Below are positions 7,751 through 13,968 of a stretch of DNA of 15,387 nt, piece by piece. The stretch lies in contig QHZK01000085.1 of NCBI GenBank assembly GCA_003224635.1, positions 1 to 15,387 on the forward strand, read 5' to 3'. The notes under the pieces are model-generated. The model made no database searches and was not told the origin of the DNA. It saw only the letters and a program-made list of their open reading frames with translations. Each line of letters opens with the position of its first letter. The first letter of the stretch is position 1. A program made the translations under genes and the position numbers. Source of the stretch: Acidobacteriota bacterium. GTDB lineage: Bacteria > Acidobacteriota > Terriglobia > UBA7540.

Positions 7751-7767
7751 CTTGTCACTGCCGAGCG

Positions 7768-9252
7768 TCACTGTGACTGACTGCGAACACGAGGCGTCGT
7801 TATTGCCTTGCAGTGGCGTAGCTTTTCCGCGTCGGGGTGCGACTTGTAGAACGAATCCAAGGGGTAGCACCCAGAAACCAAACCATTTCGCGGGCCTGTC
7901 GTGCAGTCGCTGAAGGTGCGGCACAAGAGCTTCATCTGCAGCGTCCTGCCCGCGAGTACATCCGCTGGGAATTCAGGATATGGCAGGACTAAGCGTCCGA
8001 GTCCAACAAAATCGACTTTTCCGGTGCGTAGGTTGTGCTGGGCCACGTGTGGGAGCCACTCCTGCAAGTAGCTGTAGCCGGAACCGACAAGCAGCAGGTC
8101 GGGGAAGCGCTCTTTGAGCGTCGCAGTGACCAAAATGTGACGCGCCACACCGACCAGCGGATCTTCCGGGGGCAGGTAGCCGTCGGAGGGCGGGAAAAGC
8201 GCGGGGCGCTGGATGTGAGGCGAGTAATAGGGGCTGCCCGCCGAAATACAGGCCAGCTCGACGTTAATGGATCGCATCAAGTCTAGAAAGTCAAATGCCT
8301 CATTCAGCTTGACCTGGTCATCTCTGGTCCTTACCGGGTGGGCGGGATCTGCCCCGAACGCGTAAGGATACTTCCCGTCGGAGTGCGCAGGTACGCCCCT
8401 GCCGTCTTCGGCGGGAAAGAACGGCACGGTATCGAACGCGCTAAACCGCACTCCGATTTCGAGGTCCGGCGCAACCGCCCGGATGCCCGAGGCCACCTCG
8501 CGAAGAAAGCGGGTGCGGTTCTCGAAGCTTCCGCCGTATCCTCCCGGGCGCGTGACGGCGCTCAGGAACTCGTGACCGAGGTAACCATGACAGTGCTTGA
8601 TATCGACAAAGTCAAACCCAATGTCGTAAGCCCGCTTGCCGCAGGCGATAAAATCATCCACCAGCCGGGAGATTTCGGCGTCGGTCATGCAGGGGTAATC
8701 CGGCGGAATGCCAAATCGCGCGTCGAGCACCGGATGGTGATAGAGGATGGCGGGCTCGAGCCTGGTCTTCTGGTTGGGCCGCGAAAACCTCCCCGAGTGG
8801 GTCAACTGAAGGCCGATCAAGAGGTCGTCGGCCGTGCCAAAGCGGAGCTTGTGCTCCTCGACGAGCGCCGTTCGCAGGGCCGAGATTTGGGCTTGCGTGC
8901 TGTCGAGGAGCAGGAGTTGGTTGGGGTTCGCGCGTCCGTCGTGGCGAACCGCAACCGCCTCGCCTCCCCATATCAGCTTGGCGCCGCTCTGCCCGAAGCG
9001 CCGCCAGCGGCGCACGGTGAGGTCGCTGGGTTCGCCCTGCCGGGTCCCGTCCCAGCCTTCCATCGGGAGAACGCAGAACCGGTTTCCGATGGTCCTGCCT
9101 TTGAACCGGCAAGGGCGGGCCAGCGGCGCTTCGGGGCCCGCTTCCAGAGTCGCGTCAAAGTCGAGCGCAATGCCCAGCGCGGAAAGGTGCGCGCGGAACG
9201 CCTCCGCAGATTTGAGCGACGCGACTCGGACGTAGGGGGCGGTCTGACTCAT
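7768..9252 (-). CDS. Old-yellow-enzyme-family NADH:flavin oxidoreductase with incomplete Fe-S motif
   Basis: The 494-aa FMN TIM-barrel protein shows CRFKGRTIGNRF (48-59), QLTHSGRF (149-156), the HxH-like KHCHGYLGHEFLS (219-231), GGYGGSFENRTRF (237-249) and VDFVGLGR (413-420), all family motifs. A 45-residue N-terminal extension precedes the barrel. After it comes Cys444, Phe447, Cys450 and Cys462, aligned with the CxxCxxCx11-12C cluster site of the trimethylamine dehydrogenase/2,4-dienoyl-CoA reductase group. The second cysteine is Phe (codon TTC). The protein ends 32 residues later, without the FAD/NAD-binding domains of that group. It is probably an FMN-only ene-reductase-like or dehydrogenase enzyme of unknown substrate. 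ATG 9252 is preceded by GGGGAGG only one base away, unusually close, and no other start is near. Confidence 0.87.
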   Translation of the reverse strand: MSQTAPYVRVASLKSAEAFRAHLSALGIALDFDATLEAGPEAPLARPCRFKGRTIGNRFCVLPMEGWDGTRQGEPSDLTVRRWRRFGQSGAKLIWGGEAVAVRHDGRANPNQLLLLDSTQAQISALRTALVEEHKLRFGTADDLLIGLQLTHSGRFSRPNQKTRLEPAILYHHPVLDARFGIPPDYPCMTDAEISRLVDDFIACGKRAYDIGFDFVDIKHCHGYLGHEFLSAVTRPGGYGGSFENRTRFLREVASGIRAVAPDLEIGVRFSAFDTVPFFPAEDGRGVPAHSDGKYPYAFGADPAHPVRTRDDQVKLNEAFDFLDLMRSINVELACISAGSPYYSPHIQRPALFPPSDGYLPPEDPLVGVARHILVTATLKERFPDLLLVGSGYSYLQEWLPHVAQHNLRTGKVDFVGLGRLVLPYPEFPADVLAGRTLQMKLLCRTFSDCTTGPRNGLVSGCYPLDSFYKSHPDAEKLRHCKAITTPRVRSQSQ

Positions 9253-9286
9253 GCCTCCCCGACATTATACACAGCATCCACAGCCA

Positions 9287-9372
9287 TCAGCTATCAGCCA
9301 TCAGCCATCAGCTTTGAGCACCCTGGCGGGCTGGGAAAGCTGACGGTTGATAGCTGATAGCTGACGGCTGAT
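9287..9372. repeat. Inverted pair of TCAGCNN heptamer arrays
   Basis: Left: TCAGCTA, TCAGCCA, TCAGCCA and TCAGCTT (9287-9314). Right, on the opposite strand sense: AGCTGAC, GGTTGAT, AGCTGAT, AGCTGAC and GGCTGAT (9338-9372). The two arrays are complementary and can pair across a loop of about 23 bases. They lie between the divergently transcribed flavoprotein and cysteine dioxygenase genes. Confidence 0.8.
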
Positions 9373-9379
9373 GTCTCGT

Positions 9380-9407
9380 GACAAGGGGACCACGGACAAG
9401 GGACCAA
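9380..9407. repeat. GAC-class heptamer array x4
   Basis: GACAAGG, GGACCAC, GGACAAG and GGACCAA follow one another at 7-base steps, one base out of register after the first unit. They resemble the arrays at 390-410 and 2667-2687. They lie immediately after the inverted TCAGCNN arrays and about 30 bases before the cysteine dioxygenase start. Confidence 0.6.
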
Positions 9408-9438
9408 GGGCGCTCTTATTCTGTGCTATCCTGGCACT

Positions 9439-10053
9439 ATGGTCCCAATCAAAGAATTCGCCGACGGACTGGCTTCGATCCCGGAAAAACAATTCACCGA
9501 TCAGGCCGTGCTTGACTACCTGCGCTGGAACAGAGTCGATGTGCTGAGCCTGGCGTCGTATCTCTACTTTTCCGGGGAGCATTACACCCGGAACCTCATC
9601 CACCGGACGCCCCTTTTTGAGCTGATTGCCATCTGCTGGGAAACCGGGCAGAGAAGCGCCATTCACAATCATCGAGACCAGCGCTGCTGGATGGCGGTGG
9701 CGTATGGCAAAGTGCAAGTGCAGAATTTCAGGCTGGTCCGCAAGAACGCTGCCACCGGATTCTGCGAGCTCGAGTCCAGCACGCACTTCGTCATCGATCT
9801 CGACAGCCCGCAGGAGGTCGATCCGGCGGAGCCCATTCACCAGGTTGTGAATCCTCACTCCTTCGGCTCGCGCGCCGTCACCCTGCACGTTTATTCAAGG
9901 CCGTTCGATACCTGCGAAATCTACGACCTGAAGACCGAGCACTACGAGGACGTGAAACTGGTGAACACCACCGAGTATGGCGTGGTGAAGACAGCCATGA
10001 AGCTCGAAAAGGTCACCCTGCTACCTGCTCCTGATACTGTCCATCGTTTATAA
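9439..10053 (+). CDS. Cysteine dioxygenase, Arg-type, with potential Cys-Tyr cofactor
   Basis: The 204-aa cupin iron enzyme would oxidise cysteine to cysteine sulfinate with O2. The iron ligands are His76, His78 (AIHNHRDQRC) and His134 (IHQVVN). Arg51 in YTRNL matches rat Arg60, which binds the substrate carboxylate, so this is Arg-type rather than the Gln-type linked to 3-mercaptopropionate. Cys83 and Tyr152 match rat Cys93 and Tyr157, the thioether pair. Most bacterial homologues are reported to have Gly at the cysteine position. His150 and Thr148 match rat His155 and Ser153. YSRPFDTC (152-159) has Arg where rat has the first Pro of SPP. ATG 9439 has no clear ribosome-binding site. It is a monocistronic, cytoplasmic gene, divergent from the flavoprotein gene. 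Confidence 0.9.
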   Translation: MVPIKEFADGLASIPEKQFTDQAVLDYLRWNRVDVLSLASYLYFSGEHYTRNLIHRTPLFELIAICWETGQRSAIHNHRDQRCWMAVAYGKVQVQNFRLVRKNAATGFCELESSTHFVIDLDSPQEVDPAEPIHQVVNPHSFGSRAVTLHVYSRPFDTCEIYDLKTEHYEDVKLVNTTEYGVVKTAMKLEKVTLLPAPDTVHRL

Positions 10054-10070
10054 TGCCGCTATAATGCCGC
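10049..10070. repeat. Tandem 11-mer TATAATGCCGC x2
   Basis: Two exact copies, 10049-10059 and 10060-10070, overlap the cysteine dioxygenase stop codon (TAA at 10051-10053). Each copy contains a consensus TATAAT. It looks like a slippage duplication. Confidence 0.85.
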
Positions 10071-10141
10071 CCGGACCATGTCCTGCTTGGCCGAGCGCCT
10101 GTGCGATGCTTTTCACGCGAAGTCGGCGAGGGCTGGCACTG

Positions 10142-10159
10142 GTAGGGTCTGTAGGGTCT
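10142..10159. repeat. Tandem 9-mer GTAGGGTCT x2
   Basis: Two exact adjacent copies (10142-10150 and 10151-10159) lie in the 289-base gap between cysteine dioxygenase and the first DUF2911 gene. Confidence 0.85.
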
Positions 10160-10184
10160 TGAAGACCGCTAGCGTCTGGGCGCG

Positions 10185-10207
10185 CGAGGCAGTATAATCG
10201 CGCCTCG
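10185..10207 (+). promoter_or_regulatory. Candidate -10 box inside a small inverted repeat
   Basis: A consensus TATAAT lies at 10193-10198 inside CGAGGC (10185-10190) and GCCTCG (10202-10207), a 6-bp inverted repeat that could be an operator. No convincing -35 is seen. It would give the first DUF2911 gene a leader of about 138 bases. Confidence 0.3.
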
Positions 10208-10342
10208 GCCGAATGCGCTCGTGTTAGAGGATTCTGTGGCGATTTTCCGAAGGGCTGGCGCCCAGGGGCCAACCCGGTTATCTTGTCGCCCTCTTGGGCC
10301 ACAACACGCTGGGACGATCAATCCGAAAACAAGGAGAGACTC

Positions 10343-10870
10343 ATGAAGCGATCGAGGAGCGCCGCGTGGAGCGTGATAGTGATTGTGGTTTGGGCTGGAA
10401 CCGCCTGTCTGGCGCAAGGGAGCCCGCGAGGGACCACCAAGCTGGACTTGGGCGGCAAGACGGTTTCCGTAGAGTACGGTCGCCCGTCGCTCAAGGGTCG
10501 CACGATGCAGCAGATGCTGGGCCGCTTGAAGGTCGGCGGCTTCTGGCGTTTGGGGGCGGACGAGTCGACCACGTTCTCGACCGACACGGACCTTGCTTTT
10601 GGCGACGTCACCATCCCCAAGGGCAAGTACAGCGCCTGGGCACGGAAAGAGGCTGGTAACAAGTGGACCCTGGTCTTTAATAAGAAAGCCGGTGTGTTCG
10701 GCACCGACCACGACCCGTCCGCCGACTTCGCCTCCGTCCCGCTCGGGGAGGGCAAGGCTTCCGATAACGCCGAAGAACTGACCCTCAGCCTGGACAAGCA
10801 TGATGACGGTGGAACTTTCGCGATTCACTGGGGCGACACGCAACTCTCTGCCGAATTCAAGGCGAAGTAG
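10343..10870 (+). CDS. Secreted DUF2911 protein, paralogue A
   Basis: The 175-aa exported protein starts at ATG 10343, set by AAGGAGAG at 10331-10338; an upstream in-frame ATG at 10283 lacks such a site. Residues 1-24 form a Sec signal peptide (MKRSRS, then VIVIVVWAGTACLA), with probable cleavage before Gln25. The mature part is one DUF2911 domain: VSVEYGRPSLKGR (41-53), FWRLGADESTTF (67-78), IPKGKYSAWA (91-100), WTLVFN (108-113) and FGTDHDP (119-125), all typical. The biochemical role of DUF2911 is not known; it is an all-beta envelope protein found in Bacteroidetes and Acidobacteriota. It has a close tandem paralogue at 11060. No catalytic residues can be assigned. Confidence 0.9.
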   Translation: MKRSRSAAWSVIVIVVWAGTACLAQGSPRGTTKLDLGGKTVSVEYGRPSLKGRTMQQMLGRLKVGGFWRLGADESTTFSTDTDLAFGDVTIPKGKYSAWARKEAGNKWTLVFNKKAGVFGTDHDPSADFASVPLGEGKASDNAEELTLSLDKHDDGGTFAIHWGDTQLSAEFKAK

Positions 10871-10892
10871 GGCAATGGGCCAATCTGGCCTT

Positions 10893-10942
10893 TGTAGCGG
10901 CGGTCTGTGACCGCCGGACGGCGCTCATAGAGCGCCGCTACA
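10893..10942. repeat. 50-bp double-hairpin repeat element, copy 2
   Basis: It is identical to 6126-6175 at 48 of 50 bases. The two hairpins and the 10-bp end repeats are unchanged, and only the linker differs (GAC instead of CTC). It sits 22 bases after the stop of DUF2911 A, where it could also act as a transcription terminator or RNA-stability element. Confidence 0.88.
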
Positions 10943-11059
10943 GCCAGTTGCGCATTCTCGTTGGACTTGGTCCGTTGGTGGCGCGCTGGGCGACGGGTTG
11001 AAACGCGACCACGAGCGGCGTCGCCCTCCAACAACTTGTCGATGTCGAAGGAGAAGATC

Positions 11060-11581
11060 ATGAAGCGACTACTTATCGCAATCGTTGGTCTGGTGTTGTT
11101 TTGCGCCTGCGCCGGTACCGCTCCAGCACAGAACGCGCGCGGCGCCGCCGAACTCAAATTGCATGGCAAGGCGGTTTCTGTAGAATACGGGCGTCCTGCG
11201 CTGAAGGGTCGAAAAGTGGAAGACATGCTTGGTCAACTTCCTGCGGGTGAGGTGTGGCGGCTGGGTGCCAACAAGTCCACAACTTTCAAGACCGCAACCG
11301 ATCTGGTTTTCGGCGAGGTGACGGTCCCCAAAGGCGAATACAGCCTCTGGGCGCGCAAGGAAGCCGACAACAATTGGAAACTGGTCTTCAACAAGCAACA
11401 CGGCCAGTGGGGCACGGACCACGACGCGTCCCAGGACCTTCCCGGCATCCCGCTCAAGGAGACGAAACCTGCAACGCCTGCGGAACAAGTGACGATTGGC
11501 CTGACGAAGACGGGGGATGGGGGCGAAATCACGATCGGGTGGGGCGACATGGAGCTCTCGACCGACTTCAAGGCAAAGTAA
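11060..11581 (+). CDS. Secreted DUF2911 protein, paralogue B
   Basis: The 173-aa exported protein starts at ATG 11060, behind AAGGAGAAG at 11048-11056. The signal peptide is MKRLLIAIVGLVLFCACAGTAPA, with a clean APA cleavage site before Gln24. The DUF2911 domain follows: VSVEYGRPALKGR, VWRLGANKSTTF, VPKGEYSLWARKE, WKLVFN and WGTDHDASQD. By eye it is roughly 55-60% identical to paralogue A over the mature part, and both end in FKAK, so this is a tandem duplication that has diverged. The WRLGANKST version is closer to the usual family motif WRxGANxAT. Function is unknown; the pair may be periplasmic or outer-envelope proteins. Copy 2 of the double-hairpin repeat lies between the two genes. Confidence 0.9.
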   Translation: MKRLLIAIVGLVLFCACAGTAPAQNARGAAELKLHGKAVSVEYGRPALKGRKVEDMLGQLPAGEVWRLGANKSTTFKTATDLVFGEVTVPKGEYSLWARKEADNNWKLVFNKQHGQWGTDHDASQDLPGIPLKETKPATPAEQVTIGLTKTGDGGEITIGWGDMELSTDFKAK

Positions 11582-11609
11582 AGCCTCCGTGGGTGGTCGT
11601 TCGTCCGTC

Positions 11610-11717
11610 ACAGAAGCCCTCAGCTATCAGCCGCCAGCTTTCAGCAAGCGCGTCTGGGGTGGTCTTTCGTTCCTGCTGTTTGCAGAGTGCTCATTGCTGA
11701 TAGCCGAGGGCTTCTGT
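11610..11717. repeat. 22-bp inverted repeat spanning the DUF2911 B - DUF1059 gap
   Basis: The arms at 11610-11631 and 11696-11717 are complementary at 21 of 22 positions and enclose 64 bases. The left arm leads into TCAGCTA, TCAGCCG, CCAGCTT and TCAGCAA heptamers (11620-11647), and the right arm carries the inverted units. A small CTGC-TGTTT-GCAG hairpin lies in the loop. The structure could end the DUF2911 message. Confidence 0.8.
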
Positions 11718-11745
11718 CACACTTCTGGAGAAAAGGGGGAGCACC

Positions 11746-11922
11746 ATGGCCAAAGTCATCTACTGCAGCAAGGTTAACCCGAGTTCGGATTGCGATCATG
11801 TGATCCGGGGGGACAGCGAGGAAGAAGTCCTGCGACAGGCGGCAGTACACGCGAAGGAGCACGGTTTGCAGCCGACGCCGGAGCTGATGGCAGCCGTGAG
11901 AGCTGCGATCGAGGACGAGTAA
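11746..11922 (+). CDS. Small DUF1059 protein, 58 aa
   Basis: A short gene starts at ATG 11746 behind GGGGGAG (11735-11741). The protein begins MAKVIYCSKV and shows the DUF1059 pattern: CSKVNPSSDCDHVIRGDSEEEVLRQAAVHAKEHG, then a C-terminal helix. Cys7, Cys16, His18, His35 and His39 could bind a metal, and the family has been described as 'small metal-binding proteins'; no role has been proven. It is soluble with no signal peptide. It lies 93 bases before deoB in the same direction; a hairpin (TGAGGC-TCT-GCCTCA, 11959-11973) without a T run separates them, so co-transcription is possible. Confidence 0.85.
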   Translation: MAKVIYCSKVNPSSDCDHVIRGDSEEEVLRQAAVHAKEHGLQPTPELMAAVRAAIEDE

Positions 11923-12015
11923 GCGACGAATGGGCGATGGTCTCCCAGGATCGCAGCTTGAGGCTCTGCCTCAGGGCGATGACCCCTCGTTCACCGCGCG
12001 CCTTTCGGGCCCCTC

Positions 12016-13194
12016 GTGACACCTTTCGAGCGAGCCTTTTTGATTGTTCTCGATAGCGTCGGCATCGGGGCAATGCCCGACGCCGCGGCCTACGGCGATG
12101 CGGGCCGCGACACGCTCGGCCACATCGCGGAGCGGCGCGGCTTGCGCGCGCCCAACCTTGTCCGCCTCGGTCTCGCCAATATTCGACCGCTCGCGGGTGT
12201 GGCGCCTGCGGGCGCACCCGAGGGCGCTTACGGCAAAGCCGCGCTGCTCTCCCCCGGCAAAGACACCACGGCAGGCCACTGGGAGATGGCGGGCATCATC
12301 CTCGAGCGCCCTTTCCCTACCTATCCCCACGGATTTCCGCGCGACGTGATCGAAAAATTCGAGCAGGCCATCAGCCGCAAGACGCTGGGGAACTATCCCG
12401 CATCCGGCACGGAAGTGATCAAGCAACTGGGTGAGCAGCACCTGAGGACCGGGCAGCCCATCGTCTACACGTCCGCTGACAGCGTGTTTCAGATTGCGGC
12501 ACACGAGGATGTGACTCCGGTCGAGGAACTCTACCGGATTTGCCAGATTGCGCGCGGGTTGCTCCAGGGCGAACACCGGGTAGGACGCGTCATTGCGAGG
12601 CCGTTTCGCGGAGAGCCTGGCGCGTTCGTGCGGACCGAGCGGCGGCACGACTACGCGGTGGAGCCGCCGCGTCCCATGCTCCTCGACGTGCTCGCCGAGG
12701 CCGGGCTCCAGGTGATCGGGGTGGGAAAGATTCCTGACATTTTCCTGAACCGCGGCATTACCCGCTCGCTCGCCGGAAAAAACAATCGGGAAGCGCTCGA
12801 AAGCACCCTGACGGTCATCGCGGAGTCATGGCGCGGGCTGGTCTTCACCAACCTGGTGGACTTTGACATGCTGTACGGCCACCGGCTTGACGTGGAGGGC
12901 TACGGGCGCGCTATCGAGGAAGTGGACACGTTCATTCCCACGCTCCTGAACGCCCTCCGGCCGCGCGATCTTTTGATTCTGACCGCCGACCACGGCTGCG
13001 ATCCCATCGGTCCGAGCACCGACCACTCGCGCGAGTACGTGCCCATTCTAGCCTGCGGGCCTCACGTGCGGCGCGGCGTCGACCTCGGCGCGCGGGCGAC
13101 ACTGGCGGATATCGGCCAGACCATCGCTGAGAATTTCGGCGTTACCATCCCGCACGGAACAAGCTTCCTCGCGGACATTGGGTGGGGAGCGTGA
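12016..13194 (+). CDS. deoB: Phosphopentomutase
   Basis: The 392-aa alkaline-phosphatase-superfamily enzyme interconverts ribose 1-phosphate or deoxyribose 1-phosphate with the 5-phosphates, linking nucleoside breakdown to the pentose pathway. Metal ligands match the Bacillus cereus enzyme: Asp13 (LIVLDSVGIG), Asp284 and His289 (NLVDFDMLYGH), Asp325 and His326 (TADHG), and His337 (STDHSREYVP). KDTTAGHWEM (82-91) holds the phosphorylated threonine (Thr85 by alignment). GTG 12016 gives the normal start MxxFxRxFLIVLDS; the ribosome-binding site is weak. HGCDP replaces the more common HGNDP. No nucleoside phosphorylase or deaminase gene lies in the window. Confidence 0.95.
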   Translation: MTPFERAFLIVLDSVGIGAMPDAAAYGDAGRDTLGHIAERRGLRAPNLVRLGLANIRPLAGVAPAGAPEGAYGKAALLSPGKDTTAGHWEMAGIILERPFPTYPHGFPRDVIEKFEQAISRKTLGNYPASGTEVIKQLGEQHLRTGQPIVYTSADSVFQIAAHEDVTPVEELYRICQIARGLLQGEHRVGRVIARPFRGEPGAFVRTERRHDYAVEPPRPMLLDVLAEAGLQVIGVGKIPDIFLNRGITRSLAGKNNREALESTLTVIAESWRGLVFTNLVDFDMLYGHRLDVEGYGRAIEEVDTFIPTLLNALRPRDLLILTADHGCDPIGPSTDHSREYVPILACGPHVRRGVDLGARATLADIGQTIAENFGVTIPHGTSFLADIGWGA

Positions 13195-13219
13195 GGAATG
13201 CCTTCCCTGTGTCTTCTTG

Positions 13220-13729
13220 TCAGCTTGAAGAGCCTAACACGGAGGTGACTGAGATACTCCGTGTGCTCCGTGTTAAAGCTCGGGCGGCACGGCTAAAGCG
13301 GAATCTCCTGACTTTCAAGCCGGCGGCCCGCGCCAGTTTCGCTTGCGCCTCATCAAACGTCCAGAATCGCTCGGCCTTCAACTCGAGCGCCATAGCAACG
13401 TGCAGGGTATCGAGCGTCCGGCTGCCGAGGCGGGCTACGTGGCGGCGGGCGAGCTGGGAGCAAACCTCGAAGGCCATCTCGGGTATGCTGATCTCAACCC
13501 ACAGTCCGTTCGCGCGATCACGGGCGAAGTCGGCATGCACCTCTTGGGCCTCCTCGGCCGACATCTTCCTCTGGAAGACGTGCTGCTCGACCGCATGGGT
13601 CCATTCGGCGCGATGCAGCGGCGTAAGCCATATGGCGGGTTTTGTGACCATGCGGCGTTGCGCGCCTGGGGAGTGGACGTCCTGAATGTAGAGTGATACA
13701 AAAAAGCTCGTGTCCGCGTAGACACTCAA
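13220..13729 (-). CDS. vapC: VapC-like PIN-domain toxin
   Basis: The 169-aa PIN-domain RNase would cut RNA when not held by its antitoxin. The acidic residues are all present: Asp6 (VYADTS), Glu42 (LHRAEW), Asp107 (RTLDTLHVA) and Asp126 (TFDEAQ). The best start is TTG at 13729-13727, which overlaps the antitoxin stop (TTGA), a coupling typical of such pairs; longer starts would run inside the antitoxin gene. PIN toxins are usually 130-145 aa. Here the domain ends near residue 145 (VRRFRF) and the last 24 residues are read from the inverted repeat at 13235-13275 and its flanks, so the tail is probably acquired. It is convergent with deoB, 25 bases apart. Confidence 0.88.
   Translation of the reverse strand: MSVYADTSFFVSLYIQDVHSPGAQRRMVTKPAIWLTPLHRAEWTHAVEQHVFQRKMSAEEAQEVHADFARDRANGLWVEISIPEMAFEVCSQLARRHVARLGSRTLDTLHVAMALELKAERFWTFDEAQAKLARAAGLKVRRFRFSRAARALTRSTRSISVTSVLGSSS
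13235..13275. repeat. Inverted repeat TAACACGGAG / CTCCGTGTTA inside the vapC 3' end
   Basis: Perfect 10-bp arms lie at 13235-13244 and 13266-13275, with a 21-base loop; a further CTCCGTGT copy sits at 13257-13264. It lies 40 bases after the deoB stop, so it could act as a terminator for deoB while coding the tail of the toxin on the other strand. Confidence 0.7.
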
Positions 13730-13962
13730 TAGCGTCCGCGCTCCTTGATGAGGAGATCCGCTCCGGGAAGGACGCGGTTGCCGAAAATCTTCTTCAAGCG
13801 CGCGGCGAAGTTCGGAGCTTCGCGGGACCGCGAAGGCGGGCTCGCAGGCACGATCCGGGCAATGACCCGGTCGCGCTCCCGGAGTTCCACGGTTTTGCCG
13901 GCGCGCAGCCATGCTTTCAGCCGCCGCGTGTCTCGAAGTTGCCGAATGTTCACTGCAGGCAT
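13726..13962 (-). CDS. vapB: VapB-like antitoxin (Phd/YefM-type)
   Basis: The 78-aa antitoxin starts at ATG 13962. Residues 1-45 (MPAVNIRQLRDTRRLKAWLRAGKTVELRERDRVIARIVP in pattern) follow the Phd/YefM DNA-binding fold: an N-terminal strand, the LRD..RLKAWLRAGK helix, then paired strands ending in IARIVP. The Arg/Lys-rich C-terminal part (about 50-78) would wrap the toxin. There is no ribosome-binding site before the ATG, which fits a leaderless message from the promoter at 13998-13969. The stop overlaps the toxin's TTG start. It is known for this type that the antitoxin, alone or with toxin, represses its own operon; the palindrome upstream is the obvious target. Confidence 0.88.
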   Translation of the reverse strand: MPAVNIRQLRDTRRLKAWLRAGKTVELRERDRVIARIVPASPPSRSREAPNFAARLKKIFGNRVLPGADLLIKERGRY

Positions 13963-13968
13963 GGTTTT

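Noticed and set aside
8338..9357. 339-codon plus-strand frame opposite the flavoprotein
   Set aside because: The minus-strand frame carries many family motifs. The plus frame has no recognisable domain and runs on into the heptamer repeats.
9281..9407. CRISPR-like array
   Set aside because: The repeat unit is 7 bases with no spacers and the array switches orientation; no cas gene is nearby.
11957..11975. Intrinsic terminator between the DUF1059 gene and deoB
   Set aside because: The hairpin is short and no T run follows; it was left as a note in the gene entry.
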